A stretch of DNA of 64,000 nt, taken from NCBI GenBank assembly GCA_016703605.1, contig JADJBU010000005.1:162714-226713 (forward strand). The letters run 5' to 3'. Positions 15,375-24,468 of the stretch are shown here, one piece after another; position 1 is the stretch's first letter; each line of letters begins with the position of its first letter. The notes below the pieces were generated by a model that made no database searches, was not told the origin of the DNA, and saw nothing but the letters and a program-made list of their open reading frames with translations. The DNA comes from Candidatus Villigracilis adiacens (GTDB taxonomy: Bacteria; Chloroflexota; Anaerolineae; Anaerolineales; Villigracilaceae). The position numbers and the translations under genes were made by a program.

Positions 15375-16121
15375 TTATTTCGCTTTGCCCTGGTTGGCGA
15401 CGGCGGCGGCTTTTTGGGCGGCTTCTGCGGGGTCGCCGAGATAGTAATTCTTGATGGGCTTCAATTCTTTATCCAGTTCGTAGACCAGCGGCAAGCCGGT
15501 GGGGATATTCAACTCGGTGATCTCGGATTCTGAAATGTTGTCGAGATATTTCACCAGGGCGCGGATGGAATTTCCGTGCGCGACGACGAGCAGGCGTTTT
15601 CCGGATTTTATCTCAGGCGCGAGGGTCGAGTTCCAGTAAGGGAGGACACGCTCCAGCGTAATCTTAAGCGACTCGGTGGCTGGCAGCTGTCCCGGAGTCA
15701 ATGAGGCGTAGCGGCGATCAAAGCGCGGGTGACGGGAGTCATCCGACTCCAATGGCGGGGGCGGCACATCGTAGGAGCGTCGCCATATTTTTACCTGCGC
15801 CTCGCCGAATTTTTCCGCCATCTCGGTTTTGTTCAAGCCTTGCAGCGAACCGTAATGGCGTTCGTTCAACTGCCATGCGCGGATGACGGGCAGCCAGTCC
15901 AAATCCATCGCATCCTGAATGATGCCGAGGGTTTTGATGGCGCGTTTGAGGACGGAGGTATAGGCGATGTCGAAATCGTAACCGGATTCTTTCAACAACT
16001 TTCCGGCTTCGGCGGCTTCGGCTTTGCCGAGGTCGGTCAGGTCAACGTCCGTCCAGCCGGTGAAGCGGTTTTCGAGATTCCACGCGCTTTGTCCGTGACG
16101 GACTAAAACAAGTTTGTACAT
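15375..16121 (-). CDS. gpmA: 2,3-bisphosphoglycerate-dependent phosphoglycerate mutase
   Basis: 248 residues, normal length for GpmA. It interconverts 3- and 2-phosphoglycerate in glycolysis/gluconeogenesis. The phospho-histidine motif LVRHGQSAWN (~6-15) is intact, with FTGWTDVDLTDLG, the RHYGSLQGLNK motif (~88-98) and the second catalytic histidine in VVAHGNSIRALVKYL. The start has AGGAG 8 bases upstream. It lies 11 bases downstream of the TPR gene on the same strand. Confidence 0.95.
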   Translation of the reverse strand: MYKLVLVRHGQSAWNLENRFTGWTDVDLTDLGKAEAAEAGKLLKESGYDFDIAYTSVLKRAIKTLGIIQDAMDLDWLPVIRAWQLNERHYGSLQGLNKTEMAEKFGEAQVKIWRRSYDVPPPPLESDDSRHPRFDRRYASLTPGQLPATESLKITLERVLPYWNSTLAPEIKSGKRLLVVAHGNSIRALVKYLDNISESEITELNIPTGLPLVYELDKELKPIKNYYLGDPAEAAQKAAAVANQGKAK

Positions 16122-16132
16122 TTATTGATCTC

Positions 16133-18595
16133 CTATTGCATTTTTATCACGGGTCTGATGTCGGCGGGAACGAAGACGACCTGCTCCCCTGCGAGCGTTC
16201 CTTTTGCAAGCAAAGCGGATAATCGGAGCCTGCCCATGACGGTTTTGGGTTTGTGATATTGCCAATAAGTCGATTCCTCGAGGTCGTTTCCCCATTTTTC
16301 GGAAAAGGCGGCAAACGACCGCGCGCCTCCGTTTTCAAGAACCCACGCCAGCGCGTTCTTCTCATCGGCGGATAATTTTCGGATTGCCCGGTCAAGGGAT
16401 TCCCGGTCGCGCATTTCCCGCGAGATGTTCGCTATCAAGACCGCCTTCCGACCATAGGGGGTCACGTCCCAAAACCGCGCAACTTCGGCAAGCGCTTCCC
16501 GAGTGAGGCCGTTCAGGGTTGTCTCGGAGGTTGTGTCCGATTCCAATTTTGTATTGATGGTTTTTTTGTGCGCCCGTTCCCGGCTTTGCTTTTGGAAATT
16601 CGCAAAAAAGCCGCCGGAAAACACCTCTGCCATTCTCAACCGTCCCTCCCACCCATCGAGCAGGGGATTGTCCGGGCGCAGGCTGGAGGCAACCTCGAAT
16701 TCGCGCTTGGCAACTTCGAATTCCTTCAGGTCGAAGGCGAGATACATGGACGCCACATGGGCGATAAAGGCGGTCTGTTCAGTAACAGCCGGGGCTTTCA
16801 GGACTTTTGCAATATACCCCCGCGCCAGTTCGACGTTGGGTTCATCTTCCTGCGCTTCCAATAACGCAAGATTGGCATAGGCAAACATATACTCCGGTTC
16901 CACTTCCACCGCCCTTTTCGCCAATTTTATGCCCTCCTCCTTTTGTCCGTTCTGTATGAGAGCTATGCCTAACATGTGAACGGCATATCCGCTTTGCGGG
17001 TCCAATTGAACCGCTTTGCTCAGATAGGATATCTTATCCTCGTTGTCGGCGGACCTTTGGGCTTTCTCCACCCACTGGGCGGCTTCTTCGGAAATGTTCA
17101 ATTCGATATCGTCAGTGAGCATCTGCCCGGAAAATTCAACTTCGCGCCACTCGCCCAATTCCACGCTCCAAAAACGGATGGGGTTGGGAGGAATTGTCCG
17201 CCCATTTTGCGCCAAAGCAGATAAGACTTTAAGACGCGCATTGTCATCCCCTTGATCGCCCAGCGCAAATTCGAGCAGGCGGGCGTCCACATCCGGGCGG
17301 CAAATGGACAACAACATTCCCGAAACGGGAGCGGCAGAGTTTGGATCTGGCAGCATTTTCAACAAGCCGTTGATCACATAGGGGCGCGGCTGAAGATACT
17401 GGTCCAGTTTTTTCTGCAAATACGGCGGGGGGTCGCCGTCGCCCTTGTATTTCGATAATATATCGATCAAGTCTTCCACGGCAACCTGCGGCAAAAGCGT
17501 TCCCAGGGAACTTGAGTAATACGACGGCGCGACAAGGGTTTTCCCCGATTTTAGGGAACGGCGCAATTCCGACGCTAGTTCGAAGGCAGGCTCATAAAAC
17601 TCCCCCGCCTTTTCCAGAAGTTTCTGCGCCTCCTTGTTCTTTCCAAAGCGCAGGGCGGCAATCCCCAGCGAGTGCCACGACATCTCCATTAATTCATCCG
17701 GGTCGCGTTTGAGGAATTTCTGTCCCAATTCCCATAACGCGGCGTGATCGCTCATTAATCCCAGCACAGAGATGGCGGTATCGTACTCTGCAAAATCGTC
17801 GCCAGCCTTCTGCACGCGATCCTTCATCGCCCTGGAGTATTCCCGCGCGTTTTCCTCCTCGTTCAACCCGATGTAAAAGATCGTCAGGTTCTTCAGCGCG
17901 TGAAAATTCTCCGGTTCGGTTTCCAACACTTTGCGAGCCTCGGCAATCGCCTCCTGAACCTTCCCGGCGTAATACAGCACAAAGGAACGGTTGTTACGCG
18001 GGGAAACCCAATGCGGGATCAACCTTAGGGCTTCGCGAGCCTGTTGCTCCGCCGCCGCCCATTCTCCCGCCGCAAGTTTTTCCTGCGCGACCTCATTGCA
18101 CAAACCGGCTTTCTCCATCGTCTCATACGGCGCGCCCAGCATCTTTGCGGAATCCCCAATCATTCCCTTCGCCAGTTTTTCCATTTCAGCCATGTGAGCT
18201 TCCGCATTGTCATCCATCTCAGCCAGCGCATGTGCCCGGTTCAACATCCGCAGGGTGCGGGCGGGAAACATACGCTGGATGTAATATATGGCTTTGTAAT
18301 AATAGGTTGGGGCATACTTGGGATGCACGCGTTCGATTTCATCCAAAACACGCATCCCCTCATCCTCCCCGGCGCGGAAATGTCCAACCGCTTTGGCGGT
18401 CATGAACTCCGGTTTTCTCTGCCAGCGGGCGGGCGCGGATTCAATGGCGTCAAAATACGCATCGGCATCCTCGCTTTCGAAGATGGATTGAAGCCTCTCC
18501 ATAAATTCATCGAATGTTTCGGCGGGTTCGGGCGAATTGGATGGATGCGAAAAGGGAAATCCGGAGCGCGGCGGGTTTTGATTTTTCCTAAACAT
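16133..18595 (-). CDS. TPR-repeat protein
   Basis: 820 residues, no signal peptide. Tetratricopeptide-like helix pairs are visible through most of the protein (for example LNRAHALAEMDDNAEAHMAE, AIAEARKVLETEPENFHALK, SGYAVHMLGIALIQNGQKEE, KRAVEVEPEYMFAYANLALL). The first 40 residues are proline-rich and the last ~120 form an alpha-helical domain with no repeats. TPRs scaffold protein contacts; the partner is unknown. It is divergent from mutS with a 66-base gap and probably co-transcribed with gpmA. Confidence 0.8.
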   Translation of the reverse strand: MFRKNQNPPRSGFPFSHPSNSPEPAETFDEFMERLQSIFESEDADAYFDAIESAPARWQRKPEFMTAKAVGHFRAGEDEGMRVLDEIERVHPKYAPTYYYKAIYYIQRMFPARTLRMLNRAHALAEMDDNAEAHMAEMEKLAKGMIGDSAKMLGAPYETMEKAGLCNEVAQEKLAAGEWAAAEQQAREALRLIPHWVSPRNNRSFVLYYAGKVQEAIAEARKVLETEPENFHALKNLTIFYIGLNEEENAREYSRAMKDRVQKAGDDFAEYDTAISVLGLMSDHAALWELGQKFLKRDPDELMEMSWHSLGIAALRFGKNKEAQKLLEKAGEFYEPAFELASELRRSLKSGKTLVAPSYYSSSLGTLLPQVAVEDLIDILSKYKGDGDPPPYLQKKLDQYLQPRPYVINGLLKMLPDPNSAAPVSGMLLSICRPDVDARLLEFALGDQGDDNARLKVLSALAQNGRTIPPNPIRFWSVELGEWREVEFSGQMLTDDIELNISEEAAQWVEKAQRSADNEDKISYLSKAVQLDPQSGYAVHMLGIALIQNGQKEEGIKLAKRAVEVEPEYMFAYANLALLEAQEDEPNVELARGYIAKVLKAPAVTEQTAFIAHVASMYLAFDLKEFEVAKREFEVASSLRPDNPLLDGWEGRLRMAEVFSGGFFANFQKQSRERAHKKTINTKLESDTTSETTLNGLTREALAEVARFWDVTPYGRKAVLIANISREMRDRESLDRAIRKLSADEKNALAWVLENGGARSFAAFSEKWGNDLEESTYWQYHKPKTVMGRLRLSALLAKGTLAGEQVVFVPADIRPVIKMQ

Positions 18596-18649
18596 GTATG
18601 AGCCTCTGTAACGGTTTGCGCTATTTTACCGCCAACCTTTTTGAAATGG

Positions 18650-18655
18650 TAAAAT
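18650..18655 (+). promoter_or_regulatory. -10-like element giving a possibly leaderless mutS transcript
   Basis: TAAAAT ends 6 bases before the mutS ATG, so initiation at the usual distance would fall on or next to the start codon. No Shine-Dalgarno sequence precedes the ATG. The same layout is seen at 31838 and 24088. No convincing -35 box. Confidence 0.4.
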
Positions 18656-18661
18656 CCCCGC

Positions 18662-21223
18662 ATGTCCAACGAAGACATCACCCCCGTCCGCAGGCAATAT
18701 CTTGATGAGAAGAAGAAACATCCCGATGCGATTTTGTTTTTTCGGCTCGGCGATTTTTACGAGACCTTCGACGAAGATGCCGAGATCACCGCGCGCGAAC
18801 TCGACATTGTTTTAACCTCGCGTCCGGTCGGCGGCGGGGTGCGCGTGCCGCTGGCAGGCATTCCCTATCACGCCGTTGACAACTACCTCGCGCGCCTGAT
18901 CGAAAAGGGCTATCACGTCGCCATCTGCGATCAGATCGGCGAAGTCCCCGCAAAGGGATTGGTCGAACGCAAAGTCGTCCGCGTGGTGACTCCGGGGACG
19001 GTGACCGAGCCGGGTCTTTTGCCGGGGGATGCAAATAACTATCTCGCCTCTGTGATTTTGGACTCCTCCGGCTCTTCCTCCGGGACGGCTGCTTCTGTTT
19101 CTTATACCGATGTCACCACCGGGGAATTCGCCGTCACCGAACTTCCGCTCGAGGCCCTGCGCGCCGAGTTGACGAGACTCCACCCCGCTGAAATTCTGTT
19201 TCCTGATAATCAAAAACTTCCCGACGGCATCATCGGTCACACCACCCCCCTGCCTGCATGGAAGTTCGAGCCGGGCAAATGCAACGAGACGCTGCTGACT
19301 CAATTCAACGCCGCCTCGCTGGATGGCTTTGGGTTGAAGGCGAACAGTTTATCCGTCCGCGCGGCGGGGGCGATCATTCAATATCTCAAAGAAACCCAGC
19401 CCAACGCGCTGAATCTTTTGAACTCGCTGCGTTCCTACAGCCTGAACGAGTTCATGACCCTGGACGCATCCACCCGCCGAAACCTGGAATTGGACGAAAC
19501 ATTACGCGGCGAACGCAAAGGGTCTTTGCTCGGCACGCTCGATGCGACCATCACACCGATGGGCAAACGCATGATCCACCAATGGGTCAGCCAGCCTTTA
19601 TTGAATGTTGAACGAATCATCAAACGCCAGAACGGAGTGGAATATTTCGTTCAGAACGGCATGGCGCGGGCGGAGTTGCGCGAGGCGTTGAAACCGATCG
19701 CGGATCTGGAACGCCTGATCAATCGCGTCATTGCCGGGCAGGCGCAGCCGAGGGATTTGGCGGCGATGCGGGGGACGCTGGGGGAATTGCCGAAGATAAA
19801 AGAGGTAATTGGCGAACAGAAGGCAGAAGGCGGAAGGCAGTGGTCAGTTTGCGCGGAGCAGTTGTCACTCCTGCAAAACGCGCTGGATGACGACCCGCCT
19901 GCGACACTGCAAAACACGGGTGTGATCCGTCCCGGGTATTCGGCGGAGCTCGACGGGGTGATGGATGCGTCCAAACATGCGCGGGAGTGGATCGCGAATC
20001 TCGAATCGGTGGAGCGCGAAAAGACGGGCATCAAGACTCTCAAGGTTGGTTACAACAAGGTCTTCGGCTATTACATCGAAATCTCGCGCGGCGCGGCGGA
20101 CAAAGCCCCGGAGCATTACATTCGCAAGCAGACGCTGGTCAACGCCGAACGCTTCATCACGCCGGAGATGAAGGAATACGAAACGCTGGTCTTGAACGCC
20201 GAAGAACGCATCAAGGAGATCGAGACGCGCCTTTTTAAAGAAGTCTGCGCGGAACTGGCGAAGGCGGCGAACAAGATTCTTTCCACTGCGCGGGCGATTG
20301 CCGAACTGGATGTTTTATCCGCTCTCGGCGAAGTATCCGCTCTGAATGGGTACACCAAGCCCCAGGTCCACGCAGGAAGCGAACTGGAGATTCACGAGGG
20401 GCGGCATCCGGTTGTCGAGCAGTTGTTAAAATCAGACCGCTACATCCCCAACGATGTCATCTTTGAAAAAGGCGAAGTGATTCGAGTCATCACCGGGCCG
20501 AATATGTCTGGGAAGAGTACATTTTTAAGACAAGCGGCGTTGATCGTGTTGATGGCGCAGATGGGATCGTTCGTCCCGGCGGCTTCGGCAAGAATCGGTC
20601 TGGTTGACCGCATCTTCACCCGCATCGGCGCGCAGGATGAAATCCATGCGGGGCAGTCCACGTTCATGGTCGAGATGGTCGAGGCGGCGAATATTTTGCA
20701 TCACGCCACGACGCGCAGTTTGTTGATCCTCGATGAGATCGGGCGCGGCACTTCGACGTATGATGGGCTTTCGATTGCGTGGGGCATCATCGAACACATT
20801 CATAATCATCCGCAGTTGCGGGCGAAGACTTTGTTTGCCACGCATTATCACGAGTTGACCCAACTTGCAGAATTACTGCCCGGCGTGCGCAATTACAACG
20901 TCGCCGTCAGCGAAGCGGATGGCAGGGTGGTCTTCCTGCACAAGATCATCCCCGGCGGCGCGGATAAATCCTACGGCATCCACGTGGCGCAACTGGCAGG
21001 TCTGCCCGCGCCGGTCATTGGTCGCGCCAACGAGATCATGCTGGAGTTGGAAAAATCCGCGGCGCGCGGTGTGAAGATTGATCCGAATGTCGCGCAACAA
21101 GCCGCGCTCTTCCCGGAAACAAATCCGTTATTGGATGAATTGAAGGACATGGACGTAAATTCACTCTCCCCCATCGAGGCGTTGAACAAGTTGTTCGAGT
21201 GGCAGAAGCGGTTTACAAAATGA
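18662..21223 (+). CDS. mutS: DNA mismatch repair protein MutS
   Basis: 853 residues, full length. MutS binds mismatches and recruits MutL. Mismatch-binding motif in LFFRLGDFYETFDEDA (~27-42), connector and clamp domains, and a C-terminal ABC-type ATPase: Walker A GPNMSGKST (~613-621), LLILDEIGRGTSTYDGLS (~687-704), and TLFATHYHELT. A short heptamer-type repeat (AGAAGGCAGAAGGCGGAAGG, from 19818) is read in frame between the lever and clamp (EQKAEGGRQ). The start follows a -10-like TAAAAT by 6 bases. Confidence 0.97.
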   Translation: MSNEDITPVRRQYLDEKKKHPDAILFFRLGDFYETFDEDAEITARELDIVLTSRPVGGGVRVPLAGIPYHAVDNYLARLIEKGYHVAICDQIGEVPAKGLVERKVVRVVTPGTVTEPGLLPGDANNYLASVILDSSGSSSGTAASVSYTDVTTGEFAVTELPLEALRAELTRLHPAEILFPDNQKLPDGIIGHTTPLPAWKFEPGKCNETLLTQFNAASLDGFGLKANSLSVRAAGAIIQYLKETQPNALNLLNSLRSYSLNEFMTLDASTRRNLELDETLRGERKGSLLGTLDATITPMGKRMIHQWVSQPLLNVERIIKRQNGVEYFVQNGMARAELREALKPIADLERLINRVIAGQAQPRDLAAMRGTLGELPKIKEVIGEQKAEGGRQWSVCAEQLSLLQNALDDDPPATLQNTGVIRPGYSAELDGVMDASKHAREWIANLESVEREKTGIKTLKVGYNKVFGYYIEISRGAADKAPEHYIRKQTLVNAERFITPEMKEYETLVLNAEERIKEIETRLFKEVCAELAKAANKILSTARAIAELDVLSALGEVSALNGYTKPQVHAGSELEIHEGRHPVVEQLLKSDRYIPNDVIFEKGEVIRVITGPNMSGKSTFLRQAALIVLMAQMGSFVPAASARIGLVDRIFTRIGAQDEIHAGQSTFMVEMVEAANILHHATTRSLLILDEIGRGTSTYDGLSIAWGIIEHIHNHPQLRAKTLFATHYHELTQLAELLPGVRNYNVAVSEADGRVVFLHKIIPGGADKSYGIHVAQLAGLPAPVIGRANEIMLELEKSAARGVKIDPNVAQQAALFPETNPLLDELKDMDVNSLSPIEALNKLFEWQKRFTK
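19818..19840. repeat. AGAAGGC heptamer repeat inside mutS
   Basis: Three copies of AGAAGGC/GGAAGGC, 7-base period, read in frame as QKAEGGRQ in a surface segment of MutS. Confidence 0.7.
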
Positions 21224-21307
21224 CGCGCCGTTGAAACCGTTGATTTTGTATTGAAAAACTTCTTTTACCACGAAGGCTTGCGCTATGCCTGTCGAAGCGG
21301 CACAAGG

Positions 21308-22498
21308 TCACGAAGTTTTTTGCTGTGGCGGGTCTTTTTTCAGCAGGCTTATTCCACTAAGAATAAAAATCACCACGATCCAGTAACGAAACGAGATATT
21401 GTCTCCCACGAACAGGCTTGCGATCACCAATCCATTCATTAACCGTTGAAGCTGTGTAAGCATGGGTCTCAGGGAAAGCCGCGCATTCAAATAAAACAGT
21501 GTGACGACCAGGACGGAATAATCATAAAACAAAGCGTACGGCGTCAGGGCGAAGTTCACTAGAAAGGAATATGCCGTCAAAGCCGTCATATCTTTCGATT
21601 TTTTCACAAGGCAGGTTGTAAAAATAATCCCCAATAACGCGGCGAAAACATAAATCACGCAAGCAAACACGCCTGTCACGCCATATGAGGCGAGCCAACC
21701 CGGCAGCGTGGAAACATACCGCAGGGTTTGCGCTGCGCCGTTTTCGTTCAATGTGTAAGACAAGCCGGTCAATTTATCGGGTTGCATCAGGGCGAGATAC
21801 CAGCCTGGCGACACGAACAGCGAGATCACAAGAAAACCTGACAAGGAGACAATCATGCTGATAACCGGTTTCCATTCCCGGCGGGAGATCAGCCAAGCCG
21901 CGAGGACCAGCCCCGGAAACCCGGTGACGTTTGGCTTGAACAAAATCAACGCCATAAAAAAACCAGTCAGTATCTGGCGCGACTGTTGGTATGAAAGCAG
22001 CAGAACTGTGACAAGAAACAAGATCGTAACCCCCACCTGCTCCGATCCCCAGGTAGACCAGGCAAATATAATAGTGGCAAATAAATAAGCGCCCCACCGC
22101 CGCCAGCCCGCAGGAGGCCATTCGATCAATTTCGAGAGGTTGAACAATCCCCAATACCACAAGCCAACATTAACCACAGCCCAGCAAAGACGCGCAAACT
22201 CATAAGGCAATAATGCCAGAACGGACATCGCCCAGGCAAACCAGGGCGCATAATAGAAAGGGTTATTCAACGCGCCGGTGGAGGAAACAATCTCACCCGC
22301 CAATTGGCTGTAATCGTAGGGATTTCCGCCGTTGAGCATCACCCTGCCCGCCGCATAATACACGCCAAAATCCACGCCGCCGAAGGAATACGCCATCCAT
22401 GCAAGCGAAACACTTGTCACAAGGAACAAGGCAAAAGCGGCAAATTCATGTCGCGTAAAAGAGGACGGATTCTTCGGCACGACTCGGGATCCAATCAT
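21308..22498 (-). CDS. GT87 / DUF2029-type membrane glycosyltransferase-like protein
   Basis: 396 residues with about ten hydrophobic helices. The first loop GVDFGVYYAAGRVMLNGGNP (D/Y-rich, then NPYDY) is the hallmark of the DUF2029/GT87 family, alpha-mannosyltransferases acting on lipid-linked sugars. A late helix with LTPYALFYDYSVLVV fits the family. It overlaps the gene upstream by 4 bases (ATGA), so translation is coupled. It has a divergent paralogue at 26086-27249. Confidence 0.75.
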   Translation of the reverse strand: MIGSRVVPKNPSSFTRHEFAAFALFLVTSVSLAWMAYSFGGVDFGVYYAAGRVMLNGGNPYDYSQLAGEIVSSTGALNNPFYYAPWFAWAMSVLALLPYEFARLCWAVVNVGLWYWGLFNLSKLIEWPPAGWRRWGAYLFATIIFAWSTWGSEQVGVTILFLVTVLLLSYQQSRQILTGFFMALILFKPNVTGFPGLVLAAWLISRREWKPVISMIVSLSGFLVISLFVSPGWYLALMQPDKLTGLSYTLNENGAAQTLRYVSTLPGWLASYGVTGVFACVIYVFAALLGIIFTTCLVKKSKDMTALTAYSFLVNFALTPYALFYDYSVLVVTLFYLNARLSLRPMLTQLQRLMNGLVIASLFVGDNISFRYWIVVIFILSGISLLKKDPPQQKTS

Positions 22499-24033
22499 GG
22501 TGTTGCCCGTCCAAAGATCGTCACAGTTTCGCGTGAATAGACTTCGAAATACCCCAATTCCCCGGCGAACAAATCATCCAAATCCGTGTTCTGCCCTTCG
22601 AAGACCGCCACATAGTCATACCGCCAGTTCATTCGTTCCGCCCACAATTCAATACAATCAACCGAAGCGCATTGCTGCAATCGCGCCAGTTCACCGTATT
22701 GGTCGTAAAACCCATCGGAAAGCAGCCATTCATATCCCTGCAAAGTGGTCAGGTTGCGCCGGTTGGCAAGGGCGGGAAACCATTCTACATAAGGGTCGAT
22801 CTCGGGGCTTTTGATTCCCGTCCATACCAGGAAGACAGCGTCACCCGCGGCAGATTTGTCCACCCATGTCATCGCCTCGCGATCCTGCAATCGCAAACTA
22901 TTCCCCACCAATCGAAACCCATACAAACCCGAATCTATAAAAAGTAAAAAAAATGCTGCAAACAAAGCCGCATTAAACCCCCGGCTTGAATACAACGCTT
23001 CGAGATCGATCGTCGTCTTCCTTAATCGCGCCACCAGGGCGGGAAACGCCTCCGCAAACGCCAGCGCGGCCAAAAGCGTCATCGGGTAATGGGAAACGCT
23101 CGGCGCGCTGCGAGGCTCGACCAAAAACGGAAGGACCGCCCATGCCAGCAAAAAATATCGGCGCTTCCAAGCGCCCCACGCCAACCCAATTACGCGCAAC
23201 GCAGTCGAGATCGGAATAATTCCCTCGACAGTGATCAGCGAACCCAGAGCGGTCAAAAGCGGCGTCCCATGCGAGCCGGTCTGCATTGCCGAAAGGAACG
23301 GCTCCAGCCCGTGATGAGAAATCACCGTCGCCCACCAGGGCGATGAAAGGAGCAGCACGCCAACCGCCACCATAACGGATTGGAAAAACGATCTGACCGC
23401 GCGCCCGAAGAATATCCATACCAGCAGGCAGGATGCCGCCGCATGAATCCCCGCCTCAGGGTGACTGAGAACGGTCAGCGCCCCAAAGAGCATGGTCAAC
23501 GCTGTAAATTTTTTTCCGCCATTTTTATACAACCCCAAAACCGAGGAAACGGTCAGCAAAAGGAAAAAGGAACCGAAACTGCGCGTCAGCCCGCCGCCCA
23601 TCACAAACCAGCCGAACGCCCCCGGCGTCAACGCATAAAACGCGGATGCCAGCGCCCCCCTGGGTTTCGATTCAAGCAATTCGGAAGCCAGCAGGTAAAA
23701 CGCAACTATGGACAGCGAATTGACGAACGGGGGCAGCCAGCGCAGGAGCGTCAACTCCGGCAGGGAGAAAATATCCGCGAGCAGGCGGGCGATATAAAAA
23801 CCAAACGGTGGGTACGCAAATGGAATATCGAGCAGGTTATAAGAAGTAAATTTCGGCAGGGCATATTCATTGACGGCTAAATCCCGAACCATGCTCAGGA
23901 ACATGCCTCCGTCATTGAGCGGAAACCCGGCTTGAAGTCCGGGGAAGAAGCGGACAAATCCACCGAGGAGAAATCCTACGAAAAAAACGAGTCCGATCCA
24001 TTGGTTTTCGGAAAGCGATTTATGGCGGTTCAT
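22495..24033 (-). CDS. Polytopic membrane protein, GT-C-like (paralogue of 24469-26067)
   Basis: 512 residues, about ten to twelve membrane helices and a C-terminal ~130-residue extracytoplasmic domain. N-terminal loop PGLQAGFPLNDGGMFLSMVR and IPFAYPPFGFYIARLL are shared almost motif-for-motif with the gene at 24469-26067; the acidic residue after the first helix is typical of GT-C glycosyltransferases. The C-terminal segment (WFPALANRRNLTTLQGYEWL) also has a close counterpart there. Substrate unknown; probably envelope glycan or lipid glycosylation together with its overlapping GT87 neighbour. Confidence 0.7.
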   Translation of the reverse strand: MNRHKSLSENQWIGLVFFVGFLLGGFVRFFPGLQAGFPLNDGGMFLSMVRDLAVNEYALPKFTSYNLLDIPFAYPPFGFYIARLLADIFSLPELTLLRWLPPFVNSLSIVAFYLLASELLESKPRGALASAFYALTPGAFGWFVMGGGLTRSFGSFFLLLTVSSVLGLYKNGGKKFTALTMLFGALTVLSHPEAGIHAAASCLLVWIFFGRAVRSFFQSVMVAVGVLLLSSPWWATVISHHGLEPFLSAMQTGSHGTPLLTALGSLITVEGIIPISTALRVIGLAWGAWKRRYFLLAWAVLPFLVEPRSAPSVSHYPMTLLAALAFAEAFPALVARLRKTTIDLEALYSSRGFNAALFAAFFLLFIDSGLYGFRLVGNSLRLQDREAMTWVDKSAAGDAVFLVWTGIKSPEIDPYVEWFPALANRRNLTTLQGYEWLLSDGFYDQYGELARLQQCASVDCIELWAERMNWRYDYVAVFEGQNTDLDDLFAGELGYFEVYSRETVTIFGRATP

Positions 24034-24087
24034 ATATCCTTTTCATTATGTCAAACGATCAGACCCGGAAGCCCGGTTTCGCAAGTG

Positions 24088-24093
24088 TATAAT
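24088..24093 (+). promoter_or_regulatory. TATAAT box upstream of the glycosyltransferase remnant
   Basis: TATAAT ends 6 bases before the ATG at 24100, again in a leaderless arrangement. No clear -35 box. Confidence 0.4.
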
Positions 24094-24099
24094 ACGAAC

Positions 24100-24240
24100 A
24101 TGCCTCCAACAATGGGTATCAGCATTGTTTCACCCTGCTTGAATGAAGAAAAAAACAGTCGGCATTTGCGTCAAAAAAACTGCCAACTTTCTGCGGGAGG
24201 ATGATATTCGCTGCGAAGCGATTGTAGCAGACAATGGCAG
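24100..24240 (+). pseudogene. Truncated family 2 glycosyltransferase gene
   Basis: MPPTMGISIVSPCLNEEK is followed, after a one-base shift in an A7 run near 24148, by TVGICVKKTANFLREDDIRC and EAIVADNGS. This is the N-terminal nucleotide-binding strand-helix and the start of the DxD region of a GT-A family 2 enzyme. Similarity stops abruptly after DNGS at about 24240, shortly before the MITE-like element. So the gene is both frameshifted and truncated, with nothing of its remaining ~200 residues nearby. Confidence 0.75.
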
Positions 24241-24264
24241 CCGTCCGCGCGCTGCCAAGAGATC

Positions 24265-24391
24265 GTGTGCAAGCAAAGGTTGTCAATGTGGGCTGCAAAA
24301 TCTCCCGATTTTGCTCGAAAGTCGGGAGATGCCGCCACGGCGTCACTCTGCGCCGCTTTCGACTCCGTGCCTGGCTGTTTTGCTTGCACAC
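24265..24391. mobile_element. MITE-like element, copy 1 (~127 bp)
   Basis: Terminal inverted repeats GTGTGCAAGCAAA (24265-24277) and TTTGCTTGCACAC (24379-24391), perfect over 13 bases. The inside contains a hairpin TCCCGA...TCGGGA around 24302-24330. A second copy with high similarity along its whole length is at 30070-30195. No transposase gene is encoded. Confidence 0.85.
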
Positions 24392-24468
24392 AAGAGATCA
24401 GTTGAGCAAACCTCCTCAGTATTGGGCGGTTTATAATTCCAAAACAACGCGATTTTCGAAAGGACGGA

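Larger units (their letters stand above)
24034..24468. other. Intergenic region between divergent membrane-protein genes
   Basis: 435 bases without an intact gene. It holds a -10-like box, the truncated start of a family 2 glycosyltransferase gene and a ~127-bp MITE-like element, each listed separately. Confidence 0.7.
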
